Origin: Phaeobacter inhibens DSM 16374
Lineage (GTDB): Bacteria; Pseudomonadota; Alphaproteobacteria; Rhodobacterales; Rhodobacteraceae
Length of the DNA stretch: 64,000 bases
NCBI RefSeq assembly: GCF_000473105.1
Contig: NZ_KI421498.1
Span: 744,001-808,000 of the forward strand
Direction: 5' to 3'
A program made the position numbers and the translations under genes. Shown here piece by piece: positions 1 through 8,950 of the stretch. The notes below the pieces were generated by a model. It worked only from the letters and a program-made list of their open reading frames with translations, was not told where the DNA came from and searched no databases. Every line of letters starts with the position of its first letter. The first letter of the stretch is position 1.

Positions 1-1
1 C

Positions 2-1195
2 AAGGGTGCCGGCATGATGGAAATGGCCGGTCTCGCCCAAAAGGGCGGCGCCGTGCATATCCACTGCCGGATCGCCAACAAGCCCGAGGACATCAGTGCC
101 ATCCGTGTCGCCACTGGCGAAGCGCATGCGCTGATTGGCGGCGATCTGGTGGTCTCGGCCGGGGCGAAAACCATCGGGTTGATGAAAACCGGCAAGACCG
201 GTGCGGTGGTGAACAGCCATGAAATCATCACTGGTGATTTCACCCGCGATACGAATTTCCAACTGCCTACTGACCGCCTTCAGGTCGCACTGGAGGCCCG
301 GCTGCGGGATCGTCTGGATCTGTTTGATGCCTCCGATCTGGCGCGGGCCAGCATGGGCGACTCGATCTTTTCCAACATGATGATCTTTGGCGCAGCCTGG
401 CAGCGTGGTTTGTTGCCGATCAGCCTGGAGGCCATTCAGGAGGCGATCACGCTCAATGGGGCTGCTGTTGAACGCAATTTACGCGCCTTTGATATCGGTC
501 GCTGGGCGGTGCTATATCCGCAGGAGGTGCAGAAACTGATCGCGCCCAATGTGGTGGAGCTGCCGAAATCGCTTGAGGAGCAGATTGCCTTCCGCAGTGC
601 GCAGCTGGTGGACTACCAAGGCCCGCGTCTGGCCAAACGCTATGGCAAGATGCTGGACGGCATTTCTGACAAGGCACTGAAGGAAGCGGTGGCCAAGGGC
701 TATCACAAGCTGCTGGCCTATAAGGATGAATACGAGGTCGCGCGCCTGTTGCTGTCCAGCCGGGAGAAGGCCGAGGCAGAGTTCGAGGGTGATCTGAAGA
801 TCTCTTATAATCTCGCCCCACCAATGCTGACCGGTAAGGATCCTGACGGGCGGCCAAAGAAGCGGAAATTCGGCCCCGGTCTGGAGCGCGGATTGCGTCT
901 GTTGGCTAAGTTCAAAGGCCTGCGCGGCACGCCGTTGGATGTGTTCGGCTATACCGCCGAGCGCAAGATGGAGCGGGCGTTGATCAGCCAATACGAGGCC
1001 GACATGAAGGCATGGCTGCCCAAGGCATCGCCTGAGATCATGGCGCCGCTGATTGCGCTGGCGGAATTGCCATTGGAGATCCGGGGGTTTGGTCCGGTGA
1101 AACAGGCCAATGAGGCAAAGGCCGCCAAACGCCGCGAGGAGCTGCTGGCCGCATTGCGTCATGGCGGCACCGAATTGAAGACCGCTGCAGAGTAA
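2..1195 (+). CDS. Indolepyruvate ferredoxin oxidoreductase, C-terminal part (cut by window edge)
   Basis: The frame is open from base 2, so this is the 3' end of a longer gene. About 397 residues remain of a protein that in Rhodobacteraceae is a roughly 1,140-residue fusion of the IorA and IorB chains. That enzyme oxidatively decarboxylates aryl pyruvates such as indolepyruvate to the acyl-CoA with ferredoxin as acceptor. The first 130 residues match the gamma/IorB-type domain (AQKGGAVHIHCRI, then GGDLVVSAG). The rest is the family-specific C-terminal extension, with YKDEYEVARL about residue 240. The thiamine and iron-sulfur regions lie outside the window. A strong terminator follows 44 bases after the stop, so this gene ends its transcript. 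Confidence 0.88.
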   Translation, partial: KGAGMMEMAGLAQKGGAVHIHCRIANKPEDISAIRVATGEAHALIGGDLVVSAGAKTIGLMKTGKTGAVVNSHEIITGDFTRDTNFQLPTDRLQVALEARLRDRLDLFDASDLARASMGDSIFSNMMIFGAAWQRGLLPISLEAIQEAITLNGAAVERNLRAFDIGRWAVLYPQEVQKLIAPNVVELPKSLEEQIAFRSAQLVDYQGPRLAKRYGKMLDGISDKALKEAVAKGYHKLLAYKDEYEVARLLLSSREKAEAEFEGDLKISYNLAPPMLTGKDPDGRPKKRKFGPGLERGLRLLAKFKGLRGTPLDVFGYTAERKMERALISQYEADMKAWLPKASPEIMAPLIALAELPLEIRGFGPVKQANEAKAAKRREELLAALRHGGTELKTAAE

Positions 1196-1238
1196 TCGAC
1201 TGCATTGTCCTGGGGCGCAGTTGATTACACACCAAAGA

Positions 1239-1265
1239 ACGCTCCGGTTTACCGGGGCGTTTTTC
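1239..1265 (+). terminator. Rho-independent terminator after the indolepyruvate oxidoreductase gene
   Basis: A 9-bp stem (acgctccgg with ccggggcgt, one G-U pair) around a TTTA loop runs directly into TTTTTCT. The 160 bases from here to the next gene contain no convincing ORF. They hold only a short GC hairpin (ggcagc-gag-gctgcc) near 1375. Confidence 0.85.
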
Positions 1266-1427
1266 TGCTTGGTCCATCGCGTAGGACCCAAAAGACACAG
1301 GATGGCGGGTGGGCTGTCGTGTGCCTGTTACCTCGGTTGTGCAAACTAGGATACCGGCTCTATAGCCGGAGGAGGCAGCGAGGCTGCCCCTACGTCAGAC
1401 CGCGACTGAGATCACGAGGCCCATCCC

Positions 1428-2378
1428 ATGTTTCCCACCCGCAGCACGCCCGGTAACATGAACAGTTCTCCTAGGGAAAACGGATCACGACGTGAGGCGA
1501 TGCGCAGCGCGCGTGATCTCTCTTATGCGCATTCCGCCCAGACCCGGCCCGGACGCGCAATGATCCGGGTGATGGAGAACGCAACCGGGCGTTTGCAGCT
1601 GATCAAACGCGCCGAAGGGTATGAGGCAGATGTCGCCGCCGGGCAAAGCTTCTGGAGCGTGATGCGCGACCGCTATGGTCTTCAGCTGGAGGTGGTGGGC
1701 GGCGCGCTTGCCAATATCCCCCAAGATCAGCCTGTGGTGGTGATCGCCAATCACCCTTACGGCATTCTCGACGGGTTGATGCTAGGGCATATCCTGTCAG
1801 AGGCGCGCGGTGATTTCCGTATTCTGGCCCATCAGGTGTTTCGCAAGGCTGATGATCTTTCCCGCGTCATCCTGCCGATTGATTTTGCCGAAACCAAAGC
1901 GGCGCTGAAAACTAATCTTGAGACGCGCAAGACCGCATTGGAGTATCTGGGGCAGGGCGGTGCAATCGGTATCTTTCCGGGGGGCACCGTGTCGACCGCC
2001 GCGCGGCCTTTTCTGCGGCCAAGGATGCCGCCGATGGACCCGATGTGGCGCGGCTTTACAGCGCGGATGATTGCCAAATCCCGTGCGGTTGTGGTGCCGA
2101 TCTACTTTGACGGGCATACCTCCCGGCTGTTCCAGATGGCCAGTCATTTGCACCCGACGTTGCGTATGGGCCTGTTAATCAAGGAGTTTCGCAAACGCGT
2201 TGATACGCCGGTGCGCGTCTCCATCGGTGCGCCGATCCTGCGCGATGTGCTGGACCCGCTGGCAGGTGACGCAAAAGCAATGATGGATTTCCTGCGCAAA
2301 GCCACGTATGAGCTGTCTCCGACGCCACTCAAATCCTATGACTACGGGTATGAGTTCGAGGAGAAACACCGCGCCTGA
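1428..2378 (+). CDS. Lysophospholipid acyltransferase-like protein (PlsC superfamily)
   Basis: A 316-residue protein with the acyltransferase signature [10 protein letters not shown], in which His109 and Asp115 are separated by five residues instead of the commoner four. The glycerol-phosphate binding block follows as [10 protein letters not shown] (181-190). Family knowledge predicts acyl transfer to a lysophospholipid or related acceptor at the inner membrane. No clear transmembrane helix is visible. The start at 1428 is preferred because GAGG lies 11 bases upstream; an ATG at 1458 would lose only ten residues and cannot be excluded. murI starts 20 bases after the stop, suggesting one transcript. 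The acceptor lipid is not deducible; ornithine-lipid synthesis is one possibility. Confidence 0.75.
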   Translation: MFPTRSTPGNMNSSPRENGSRREAMRSARDLSYAHSAQTRPGRAMIRVMENATGRLQLIKRAEGYEADVAAGQSFWSVMRDRYGLQLEVVGGALANIPQDQPVVVIANHPYGILDGLMLGHILSEARGDFRILAHQVFRKADDLSRVILPIDFAETKAALKTNLETRKTALEYLGQGGAIGIFPGGTVSTAARPFLRPRMPPMDPMWRGFTARMIAKSRAVVVPIYFDGHTSRLFQMASHLHPTLRMGLLIKEFRKRVDTPVRVSIGAPILRDVLDPLAGDAKAMMDFLRKATYELSPTPLKSYDYGYEFEEKHRA

Positions 2379-2398
2379 GCGCACAGCGAGAGAGACAG

Positions 2399-3208
2399 AT
2401 GGCTGTAGGTATCTTTGATTCCGGCCTTGGCGGGCTGACCGTGCTGAATGCCGTGCAAGAGCGGCTCCCGGATGTGGACTTCCTCTACTACGGAGACAAC
2501 GCGCATGCACCCTATGGTGTACGCGATGCCGAAGATATTTATCAACTGACCAAGGCGGCGGTTGAGGACATGTGGTCCAAGGGCTGCAATCTTGTGGTCC
2601 TGGCCTGCAATACCGCTTCTGCTGCCGCACTGCGCCGCATGCAAGAGGACGGTCTGCCCGAGGGTAAGCGGGTGCTGGGCGTCTTTGTGCCGCTGATTGA
2701 GGCGCTGACCGAACGCCAATGGGGCGACAATTCCCCGCCGCGCGAGGTGGCTGTCAAACATGTGGCCCTGTTCGCGACACCCGCCACGGTGTCCAGCCGG
2801 GCGTTCCAACGCGAACTGGCGTTCCGCGCCATTGGTGTAGACGTCGAGGCGCAGGCCTGTGGGGGTGTTGTGGATGCCATCGAAGACGGGGACATGATCC
2901 TCGCCGAGGCGCTGGTGCGCAGCCATGTGGATGCGTTGAAACGCAAGATGCCGGAGCCGCAGGCCGCGATCCTTGGCTGTACCCATTATCCGCTGATGGA
3001 AGAGATCTTTCAGGCCGCACTGGGCGCTGATGTGCAGGTGTTTAGTCAGGGCAGATTGGTCGCCGATAGTCTGGCCGATTACCTTGAGCGTCACCCGCAG
3101 ATGATGGGGCAGGGGCAGGGTGGGTTCTACACCACCGGCGTACCGGCCCGTGTCAGCGACCGCGCCACGCAGTTCTTGCGACGAGAGATGATCTTTCAGG
3201 CGGCCTGA
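2399..3208 (+). CDS. murI: Glutamate racemase
   Basis: Interconverts L- and D-glutamate in the cytoplasm, supplying D-Glu for peptidoglycan. The 269-residue protein carries the complete family signature. It starts with GIFDSGLGG (Asp7-Ser8), has the first catalytic cysteine in ACNTASA (Cys70) and the second in LGCTHYPL (Cys194, with His196). Length is normal for MurI. It follows the acyltransferase gene by 20 bases with a GAGAGA ribosome-binding sequence. The 131 bases between murI and argC hold a 14-bp perfect palindrome (3227-3240) of unknown meaning. Confidence 0.95.
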   Translation: MAVGIFDSGLGGLTVLNAVQERLPDVDFLYYGDNAHAPYGVRDAEDIYQLTKAAVEDMWSKGCNLVVLACNTASAAALRRMQEDGLPEGKRVLGVFVPLIEALTERQWGDNSPPREVAVKHVALFATPATVSSRAFQRELAFRAIGVDVEAQACGGVVDAIEDGDMILAEALVRSHVDALKRKMPEPQAAILGCTHYPLMEEIFQAALGADVQVFSQGRLVADSLADYLERHPQMMGQGQGGFYTTGVPARVSDRATQFLRREMIFQAA

Positions 3209-3339
3209 CCGATATTGGTGCAGCAGCTTCACGCGTGAAGTTTGATCTGCGACAATTCCTCCAGTGCCGTTATCAGCTATTGCTGCCGCGTCCCTGATGC
3301 GGTGTCTCGGTTCTACCCCAGTCACGAAAGAGGTCCCTG

Positions 3340-4368
3340 ATGACCCATAAAGTAGCTATTCTTGGCGCCTCCGGTTACACCGGCGCTGAACTGGTGCGGT
3401 TGATTTCCCAGCACCCCACGATTGAGATCGCGGCACTGTCCGCAGAACGTAAGGCCGGTATGACCATGGCCCAGGTGTTCCCGCACCTGCGCCATCTGGA
3501 GCTGCCGGTGCTGTGCAAGATTGGTGAGATTGATTTCACCGGTATCGACCTGTGTTTCTGTGCCCTGCCGCATAAGACCAGCCAGGAGGTCATCGCGGCG
3601 TTGCCGCAGGATCTGAAGATCGTCGATCTGTCTGCGGACTTCCGGCTGCGTGATCCGGATGAGTATGAAAAATGGTATGGCAACCCACATGCGGCCCTCG
3701 CCCAGCAGAAAGAGGCGGTCTATGGCCTTAGCGAGTTTTACCGCGAGGAAATCAAATCCGCGCGTCTGGTGGCGGGCACTGGCTGCAACGCCGCCACGGG
3801 CCAGTTTGCCCTGCGTCCGCTGATCGCATCCGGGGTGATTGATCTTGATGAGATTATTCTGGATCTTAAATGCGCGGTCTCCGGCGCGGGTCGCAGTCTC
3901 AAGGAAAACCTGCTGCACGCGGAGCTGAGCGAGGGCTATCACGGCTATGCCGTTGGCGGCACCCATCGGCATCTGGGGGAATTCGATCAGGAATTCAGCA
4001 AGATTGCCGGTCGCCCGGTCAAGGTACAGTTTACCCCGCATCTGGTGCCTGCCAATCGCGGGATTCTTGCCACCGTCTATGTGAAAGGCGATGCGCAAAC
4101 GATCCATCAGACCCTTGCGACGGCCTATGCGGATGAGCCGTTCATCGAGCTGCTGCCGTTTGGCGAGGCGCCCTCAACCCGGCATATCCGCGGCTCGAAC
4201 TTCTGCCACATTGGGGTAGCGGCGGACCGGATCGAAGGCCGTACCATCGTCATCGCTGCATTGGATAACCTGACAAAAGGTAGCAGCGGTCAGGCCTTGC
4301 AGAATGCCAACCTGATGTTAGGTGAGGAGGAGACAACCGGGCTGATGATGGCGCCGCTGTTCCCCTAA
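3340..4368 (+). CDS. argC: N-acetyl-gamma-glutamyl-phosphate reductase
   Basis: Third step of arginine synthesis: NADPH-dependent reduction of N-acetylglutamyl phosphate to the semialdehyde. The 342-residue protein has the Rossmann start [13 protein letters not shown] (9-21) and the catalytic cysteine in GTGCNAATG (Cys149). Both match the type 1 (about 340-residue) ArgC family. The ATG at 3340 is preceded by AGAGG at proper distance. ccmE begins 53 bases downstream on the same strand. Confidence 0.96.
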   Translation: MTHKVAILGASGYTGAELVRLISQHPTIEIAALSAERKAGMTMAQVFPHLRHLELPVLCKIGEIDFTGIDLCFCALPHKTSQEVIAALPQDLKIVDLSADFRLRDPDEYEKWYGNPHAALAQQKEAVYGLSEFYREEIKSARLVAGTGCNAATGQFALRPLIASGVIDLDEIILDLKCAVSGAGRSLKENLLHAELSEGYHGYAVGGTHRHLGEFDQEFSKIAGRPVKVQFTPHLVPANRGILATVYVKGDAQTIHQTLATAYADEPFIELLPFGEAPSTRHIRGSNFCHIGVAADRIEGRTIVIAALDNLTKGSSGQALQNANLMLGEEETTGLMMAPLFP

Positions 4369-4421
4369 CGACCCAAAGGTCTGGCGCAACATGCGCCGGA
4401 CCCACACCTAAAGAGGCCGCG

Positions 4422-4865
4422 ATGAAGTCACTGAAAAAACAGCGCCGCATCCAGATCATCGCACTCACCACTGTGGCATTGGTGGTGGCCACGGCGCTGA
4501 TCGGCTATGCCATGCGGGACGGCATCAATTTCTTCCGCTCGCCCAGCCAGGTGATGGAACAGCCGCCAGAGGCCAGTGAGGTGTTTCGTATCGGCGGTCT
4601 GGTGGAGGAAGGCAGCATCATGCGCGGACAGGGGGAAACCGTCCGCTTTGTTGTGACAGATGGCGGGGCGTCGGTCCCGGTGGCTTACACTGGGGTTCTG
4701 CCCGATCTCTTTTCTGAAAACCAGGGTATGGTCGGGACCGGTCGATACATTAACGGCACCTTTGAAGCCTCTGAAATTCTTGCCAAACATGATGAAACAT
4801 ACATGCCGAAAGAGGTTATGGACGCGCTGAAAGAGCAGGGCGTTTATCAGGAACCCGATACCTAA
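4422..4865 (+). CDS. ccmE: Cytochrome c maturation haem chaperone CcmE
   Basis: CcmE binds haem covalently in the periplasm and hands it from CcmC/D to the CcmF/H ligase. The 147-residue protein has a single N-terminal membrane anchor (about residues 11-30) after a basic start. Its haem-binding motif is LAKHDETYMP, with the covalent ligand His123 and the axial Tyr127. Length and order match the family. ccmA, B, C, D and G are not in the window. ccmF and ccmH lie downstream, but two lysis genes intervene. Confidence 0.95.
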   Translation: MKSLKKQRRIQIIALTTVALVVATALIGYAMRDGINFFRSPSQVMEQPPEASEVFRIGGLVEEGSIMRGQGETVRFVVTDGGASVPVAYTGVLPDLFSENQGMVGTGRYINGTFEASEILAKHDETYMPKEVMDALKEQGVYQEPDT

Positions 4866-4882
4866 ATTTCGCCCCTGTTACA

Positions 4883-4909
4883 GGGCGCACCCTGAGGGGT
4901 GTTGCGCCC
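4883..4909 (+). other. Hairpin between ccmE and the lysis cassette
   Basis: A 7-bp stem (gggcgca with tgcgccc) that can extend inward by ccc/ggg, 18 bases after the ccmE stop. There is no T-run, so it may be only a weak or Rho-assisted stop. Its place suggests partial transcriptional separation of ccmE from the endolysin gene. Confidence 0.4.
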
Positions 4910-4987
4910 TCAGCGTGCGCTCAGGTCCGGGTGCGCTCATTCTTTGTTGTCATGCTGATGTCCCGAACCAACCAAAGGGACAGACAC

Positions 4988-5599
4988 ATGCAAGACATCA
5001 AAGCCATTGCTCACGAAATCGTCGCCCGCGAAGGTGGCTATGTTGATGACCCGGATGATCCGGGCGGGGCGACGAACCACGGGGTGACGCTTGGCACCTT
5101 GCAACGGTTTGATATGGACCTGACTGGTGACGGGCGCATCGACAGGGCAGATGTGGCAGCGGTCAGCGTGGACCAAGCGGCTGAGCTTTATATCCGGCAC
5201 TACTTCAATACCCCCCGGATCGCCGCATTGCCAGAGGTCCTGCACCCGTCGGTCTTCGATATGTATGTCAACGCCGGCGCCAATGCGGTGCGGATCCTGC
5301 AACGGCTGTTGGTGCAGATGGGATATCAGGTTGCTGTAGATGGTCGGATCGGTCCGCAAACGGCGGGCGCGGCCCGTAAGGCGGCCAAGATCGGGCGGGT
5401 TGCGCTGCGCGATGCCTATGGCGTGGCCCGGCGCAACTATTACTTCCGCATCGCAGATCGCCGTCGCGCCAGCCGCAAATACGCCCGCACCCGCAAAGGC
5501 GGCAAGGGGGGCTGGATCCTGCGGGCCGAGAGCTTCGTCTCGCCGCAGTACCATCTGAGTGAGGCTGAGTTTCAGGCGCGGGTGGCGGCATGGGGTTGA
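4988..5599 (+). CDS. GH108 N-acetylmuramidase (endolysin, gene-transfer-agent type)
   Basis: A 203-residue peptidoglycan muramidase of the GH108/ZliS family, the type called holin-associated N-acetylmuramidase. The active-site block is VAREGGY with catalytic Glu15, followed by DDPGGATNHGVTLGTL. The C-terminal peptidoglycan-binding half contains VDGRIGPQTAGAA. No signal peptide is present, so export would need the partner holin. The start at 4988 is chosen because AAAGGGA sits just upstream; an in-frame ATG at 4931 lacks this. The gene overlaps the holin gene by 10 bases. In Rhodobacter capsulatus an unlinked endolysin/holin pair releases the gene transfer agent by lysis. Equivalence here is inferred. 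Confidence 0.85.
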   Translation: MQDIKAIAHEIVAREGGYVDDPDDPGGATNHGVTLGTLQRFDMDLTGDGRIDRADVAAVSVDQAAELYIRHYFNTPRIAALPEVLHPSVFDMYVNAGANAVRILQRLLVQMGYQVAVDGRIGPQTAGAARKAAKIGRVALRDAYGVARRNYYFRIADRRRASRKYARTRKGGKGGWILRAESFVSPQYHLSEAEFQARVAAWG

Positions 5600-6201
5600 T
5601 CGCAGATGTGCTGCGCGGGCTGTTCGGGCGGGAGCGCAATGTGGTTGCCGAGACGCTGGAGGTATTTCGCGAAAACGCGGAAGCCGGCGCGATACGGGAT
5701 CACACCAGCCGGGCGGACGCGTTGGCGCAGTTTACAGCAGAATTCGCCCGTAGTCAGACAGGGCTCGGCCCCGTCAGCCGGTTTGATCGCTGGATGGATG
5801 GGGTGAACCGCCTGCCACGGCCCTTGCTGGCGCTGTCAACGCTGGCGCTTCTGGGCTCGGCGATGGTGGACCCCTTGTGGTTTGCCGCCCGGATGCAGGG
5901 GTTGGCATTGGTGCCAGAGCCGTTGTGGTGGTTGCTGGGGGTCATTGTCTCGTTTTACTTTGGCGCGCGCCAGCAGTTGAAAAGTCAGGGGTTCCAACGC
6001 GAGATTGCCGCCAGCCTGGCCCAGGCCCCCGCTGTGGCGGCGAATGTCTCCCGGATCAATGATTTGCGCGCGGCTGGACCTGATGCGCCTGTGATAGCCG
6101 CCCCTTCCGAAGGAGATAATGTTCAGGATGTAACCATCGATAACAACATGGAAAATCCAGCACTGGAAGAATGGCTGGAACTATCCAAGGCGGGCAAGTG
6201 A
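5590..6201 (+). CDS. Holin (3TM holin family), gene-transfer-agent lysis partner
   Basis: A 203-residue protein whose middle carries two clear hydrophobic segments (about 78-100 and 109-125, the latter PLWWLLGVIVSFYFGARQ). Hydrophilic tails lie on both sides, as in the Holin_3TMs family. The ATG lies inside the end of the endolysin gene (10-base overlap), so the two are translationally coupled. A holin opens the inner membrane so that the signal-less muramidase can reach the wall. No other phage genes (capsid, tail, terminase, integrase) lie nearby, which argues against a prophage remnant and for a maintained gene-transfer-agent lysis unit. Confidence 0.8.
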   Translation: MGLIADVLRGLFGRERNVVAETLEVFRENAEAGAIRDHTSRADALAQFTAEFARSQTGLGPVSRFDRWMDGVNRLPRPLLALSTLALLGSAMVDPLWFAARMQGLALVPEPLWWLLGVIVSFYFGARQQLKSQGFQREIAASLAQAPAVAANVSRINDLRAAGPDAPVIAAPSEGDNVQDVTIDNNMENPALEEWLELSKAGK

Positions 6202-6307
6202 ACGGCTTGCACCGGCCGCTTTCAGGCGCGCGTGGGCGGGGACACTGCGGCGTGAAGACGCGCCGATTGCGATTGGCGGCCTTGTCGGATCGGCCTATAG
6301 ATAGGCT

Positions 6308-8272
6308 ATGATTACAGAACTCGGTCACTTCGCCCTCATCCTCGCATTTGTGATTGCCATCGTGCAGATGGTGGTGCCGCTGGTCGGCGCCCATTTCCGC
6401 TGGCCCGGCTGGATGTCAGTTGCGGAACCTGCGGCACAGGCGCAGTTCTTCTTTACCGGCTTCGCCTTCATGGCGTTGATGTGGGCGTTCATCACCTCCG
6501 ACTTCTCGCTGCGGCTGGTCGCGCTCAACAGTCATTCTGCCAAGCCGATGCTTTACAAAATCTCAGGCACGTGGGGCAATCACGAAGGCTCGATGCTGCT
6601 CTGGGTGCTGATTGTCAGCCTGTTCGGGGCGGTTGCATCGGTGTTTGGCAACGGCTTGCCGCCGACGCTAAAGGCACGGGTGCTGGCAGTGCAGGCCTCT
6701 ATCGGGGTCGCGTTCTTTGCCTTCATCCTGTTTACCTCCAACCCGTTTCTGCGCCTTGCGGTGCCGCCGTTTGACGGGCAGGGGCTGAACCCACTGTTGC
6801 AGGATCCGGGCCTCGCGTTTCATCCGCCATTTCTCTACCTCGGCTATGTCGGCCTCAGCATGGCGTTTTCCTTTGCCGTTGCTGCGCTGATTGAGGGCCG
6901 TGTGGATGCTGCCTGGGGGCGCTGGGTGCGGCCCTGGACGCTGGCGGCCTGGATCTTCCTCACCATTGGTATCGCGCTGGGGTCGTGGTGGGCCTATTAC
7001 GAGCTAGGCTGGGGCGGGTTCTGGTTCTGGGATCCGGTTGAAAACGCCTCCTTCATGCCGTGGTTGCTGGCGGCGGCACTGCTGCATTCCGCCATCGTCG
7101 TGGAAAAACGCGAAGCGTTGAAAAGCTGGACCATCCTGCTGGCGATCCTTGCCTTTGGCTTCTCCCTGATCGGCACATTTATCGTGCGCTCCGGGCTGTT
7201 GACCTCGGTTCATGCCTTTGCCAGTGACCCGGAACGCGGGGTGTTTATCCTGTATATTCTGGCGTTTTTCACCGGTGGCGCGCTGCTGTTGTTTGCGCTG
7301 CGCGCACAGGCGATGCAGGCCAAGGGTGTCTTTGGTCTGGTGAGCCGCGAAACCGCGCTGGTGGCTAATAACATCCTCTTGGCGGTGAGCTGCTTCGTCG
7401 TCTTCTTTGGCACGCTGTGGCCGGTGGTGGCTGAAATGGCCTTTGACCGCAAGCTGAGTGTGGGGCCGCCGTTCTTCAACGCGGCCTTCACTCCCTTCAT
7501 GGTGGTGCTGGGTGCGATCCTGCCGGTGGGCGCGATGCTGCCGTGGAAACGCGGCCTACTGGGACGCACGGCCTGGCGGCTGCGCTTTGTCTTTGCCTTG
7601 GCTGTTGCTCTTGGCGTGCTGGCCTGGGCGATGCAGACCGGCCGGTCTGGGCTGGGGCCGATTGGGCTGTTTATTGGCGTCTGGGTGGTTGTCGGGGCTT
7701 TTGCCGACCTCTGGCTGCGGGGCAGCGCGACCGGGCGCTGGCAGCGTCTGCTGCGCCTGCCGCGCGCCGACTGGGGCAAGGCGCTGGCCCACGCGGGGCT
7801 GGGGGTCACGATCTTTGCCATTGCCGGGCTGACCGCCTGGCAGGACGAAGACATTCGTGTCGCCGAGGTCAACCGCCCCTTCAACGTCGGCGCCTATACG
7901 CTGGAATTGCAGAATGTGCGCCGGGTTCAGGGACCCAACTACCTCAGCACGATGGCGGATATTGAGGTGACCCGGGCCGGGCGTTTCGTAGCGCTGTTGA
8001 ACCCGGAAAAGCGGGACTACCCGGTTTCGCGCATGCCCACCACCGAGGCGGCGATCGATTACCGGTTCCTGCGGGATCTCTATGTGGTGATCGGCGACCA
8101 GCAGGCCAATGGCGGCTGGACGGTGCGGACCTACATCAAACCGCTGGCCAATTGGATCTGGGGCGGTTGTCTGTTGATGGCGCTAGGAGGGTTGCTGAGC
8201 CTGACGGATCGGCGGTTCCGTGTTGCAGCTGGGGCACGTCGCACCCCGCATGAAGGAGTGCCTGCGGAATGA
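6308..8272 (+). CDS. ccmF: Cytochrome c haem lyase subunit CcmF
   Basis: A 654-residue polytopic membrane protein that with CcmH ligates haem to apocytochrome c at the periplasmic face. It shows the WWD haem-handling signature WGGFWFWDPVENASF at about 236-250 and many transmembrane helices. A periplasmic C-terminal domain precedes a last helix (LANWIWGGCLLMALGG). Length is normal. The upstream Shine-Dalgarno sequence is weak. The stop overlaps the ccmH start by four bases (ATGA), so translation is coupled. The 106-base gap from the holin gene shows no clear terminator, leaving read-through from the lysis genes possible. Confidence 0.95.
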   Translation: MITELGHFALILAFVIAIVQMVVPLVGAHFRWPGWMSVAEPAAQAQFFFTGFAFMALMWAFITSDFSLRLVALNSHSAKPMLYKISGTWGNHEGSMLLWVLIVSLFGAVASVFGNGLPPTLKARVLAVQASIGVAFFAFILFTSNPFLRLAVPPFDGQGLNPLLQDPGLAFHPPFLYLGYVGLSMAFSFAVAALIEGRVDAAWGRWVRPWTLAAWIFLTIGIALGSWWAYYELGWGGFWFWDPVENASFMPWLLAAALLHSAIVVEKREALKSWTILLAILAFGFSLIGTFIVRSGLLTSVHAFASDPERGVFILYILAFFTGGALLLFALRAQAMQAKGVFGLVSRETALVANNILLAVSCFVVFFGTLWPVVAEMAFDRKLSVGPPFFNAAFTPFMVVLGAILPVGAMLPWKRGLLGRTAWRLRFVFALAVALGVLAWAMQTGRSGLGPIGLFIGVWVVVGAFADLWLRGSATGRWQRLLRLPRADWGKALAHAGLGVTIFAIAGLTAWQDEDIRVAEVNRPFNVGAYTLELQNVRRVQGPNYLSTMADIEVTRAGRFVALLNPEKRDYPVSRMPTTEAAIDYRFLRDLYVVIGDQQANGGWTVRTYIKPLANWIWGGCLLMALGGLLSLTDRRFRVAAGARRTPHEGVPAE

Positions 8273-8763
8273 GACGTCTGTTTCTTGCCCGGCTGTTGCT
8301 GTCGTTGACGCTGCTGGCTCCGATGGTTGTCGTCGGGACCCCGGCGCTGGCGGTTGAACCTGACGAAATTCTTGACGATCCGGTTCTGGAAGGCCGCGCG
8401 CGCGATCTGTCCAAAGATCTGCGCTGTCTGGTGTGCCGCAATGAGAATATCGACGAAAGCAACGCCGACCTGGCCCGTGATCTGCGCCTTCTTGTGCGCG
8501 AGCGTCTGGTTGCCGGTGACAGCAATGATGAGGCGATGGATTTCATCGTGGAGCGCTATGGCGAATATGTGCTGCTCAGCCCTCGGGCAAGTGGTGCCAA
8601 CTGGCTGCTTTACGCGGCTGGCCCGCTGATGCTGGTTCTGGCGCTGATACTGGCCGGGGGCTATATCCGCACCCGCAGCCGCACCCCGAGCGCGGAGGAT
8701 CCCGGTGCCGAGGGGCTCAGCGCGCAGGAGCGGGCGCAATTGGATCGCATCCTGAAAGACTGA
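8269..8763 (+). CDS. ccmH: Cytochrome c maturation thiol protein CcmH
   Basis: Keeps or makes the apocytochrome CXXCH cysteines reduced for haem ligation. The 164-residue protein has a signal peptide (cleavage near PALAVE, about residue 28) and the redox motif LRCLVCRN (Cys53 and Cys56). One C-terminal transmembrane helix (about 110-133) is followed by a charged tail. This is the short CcmH/CycL form without a fused TPR domain; ccmI is not visible nearby. It overlaps ccmF by four bases. Confidence 0.94.
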   Translation: MRRLFLARLLLSLTLLAPMVVVGTPALAVEPDEILDDPVLEGRARDLSKDLRCLVCRNENIDESNADLARDLRLLVRERLVAGDSNDEAMDFIVERYGEYVLLSPRASGANWLLYAAGPLMLVLALILAGGYIRTRSRTPSAEDPGAEGLSAQERAQLDRILKD

Positions 8764-8950
8764 CCGCACAGATGTCAGCATATTCCGATGTAGCGGGCCT
8801 CGGATCAGGTGGGCTACAACCCCTCCGGCATACAGCGACAGGGGCGCACCGTCTGGGTGGTTTTGCAGCCCGGGGTTACGCGGCGTTTGCCTTTTCCTGC
8901 GGGCTTGCATAGGCAAGTCTGCGAAAAACCTTTAACCACGAGGCCCTTTG

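Noticed and set aside
3227-3240. 14-base perfect palindrome between murI and argC as an operator
   Set aside because: A few palindromes of this length are expected by chance in 64 kb and no regulator gene is adjacent.
4988-6201. Prophage remnant
   Set aside because: Only endolysin and holin are present, both intact and overlapping, with no structural, packaging or integration genes; a gene-transfer-agent lysis unit fits better.
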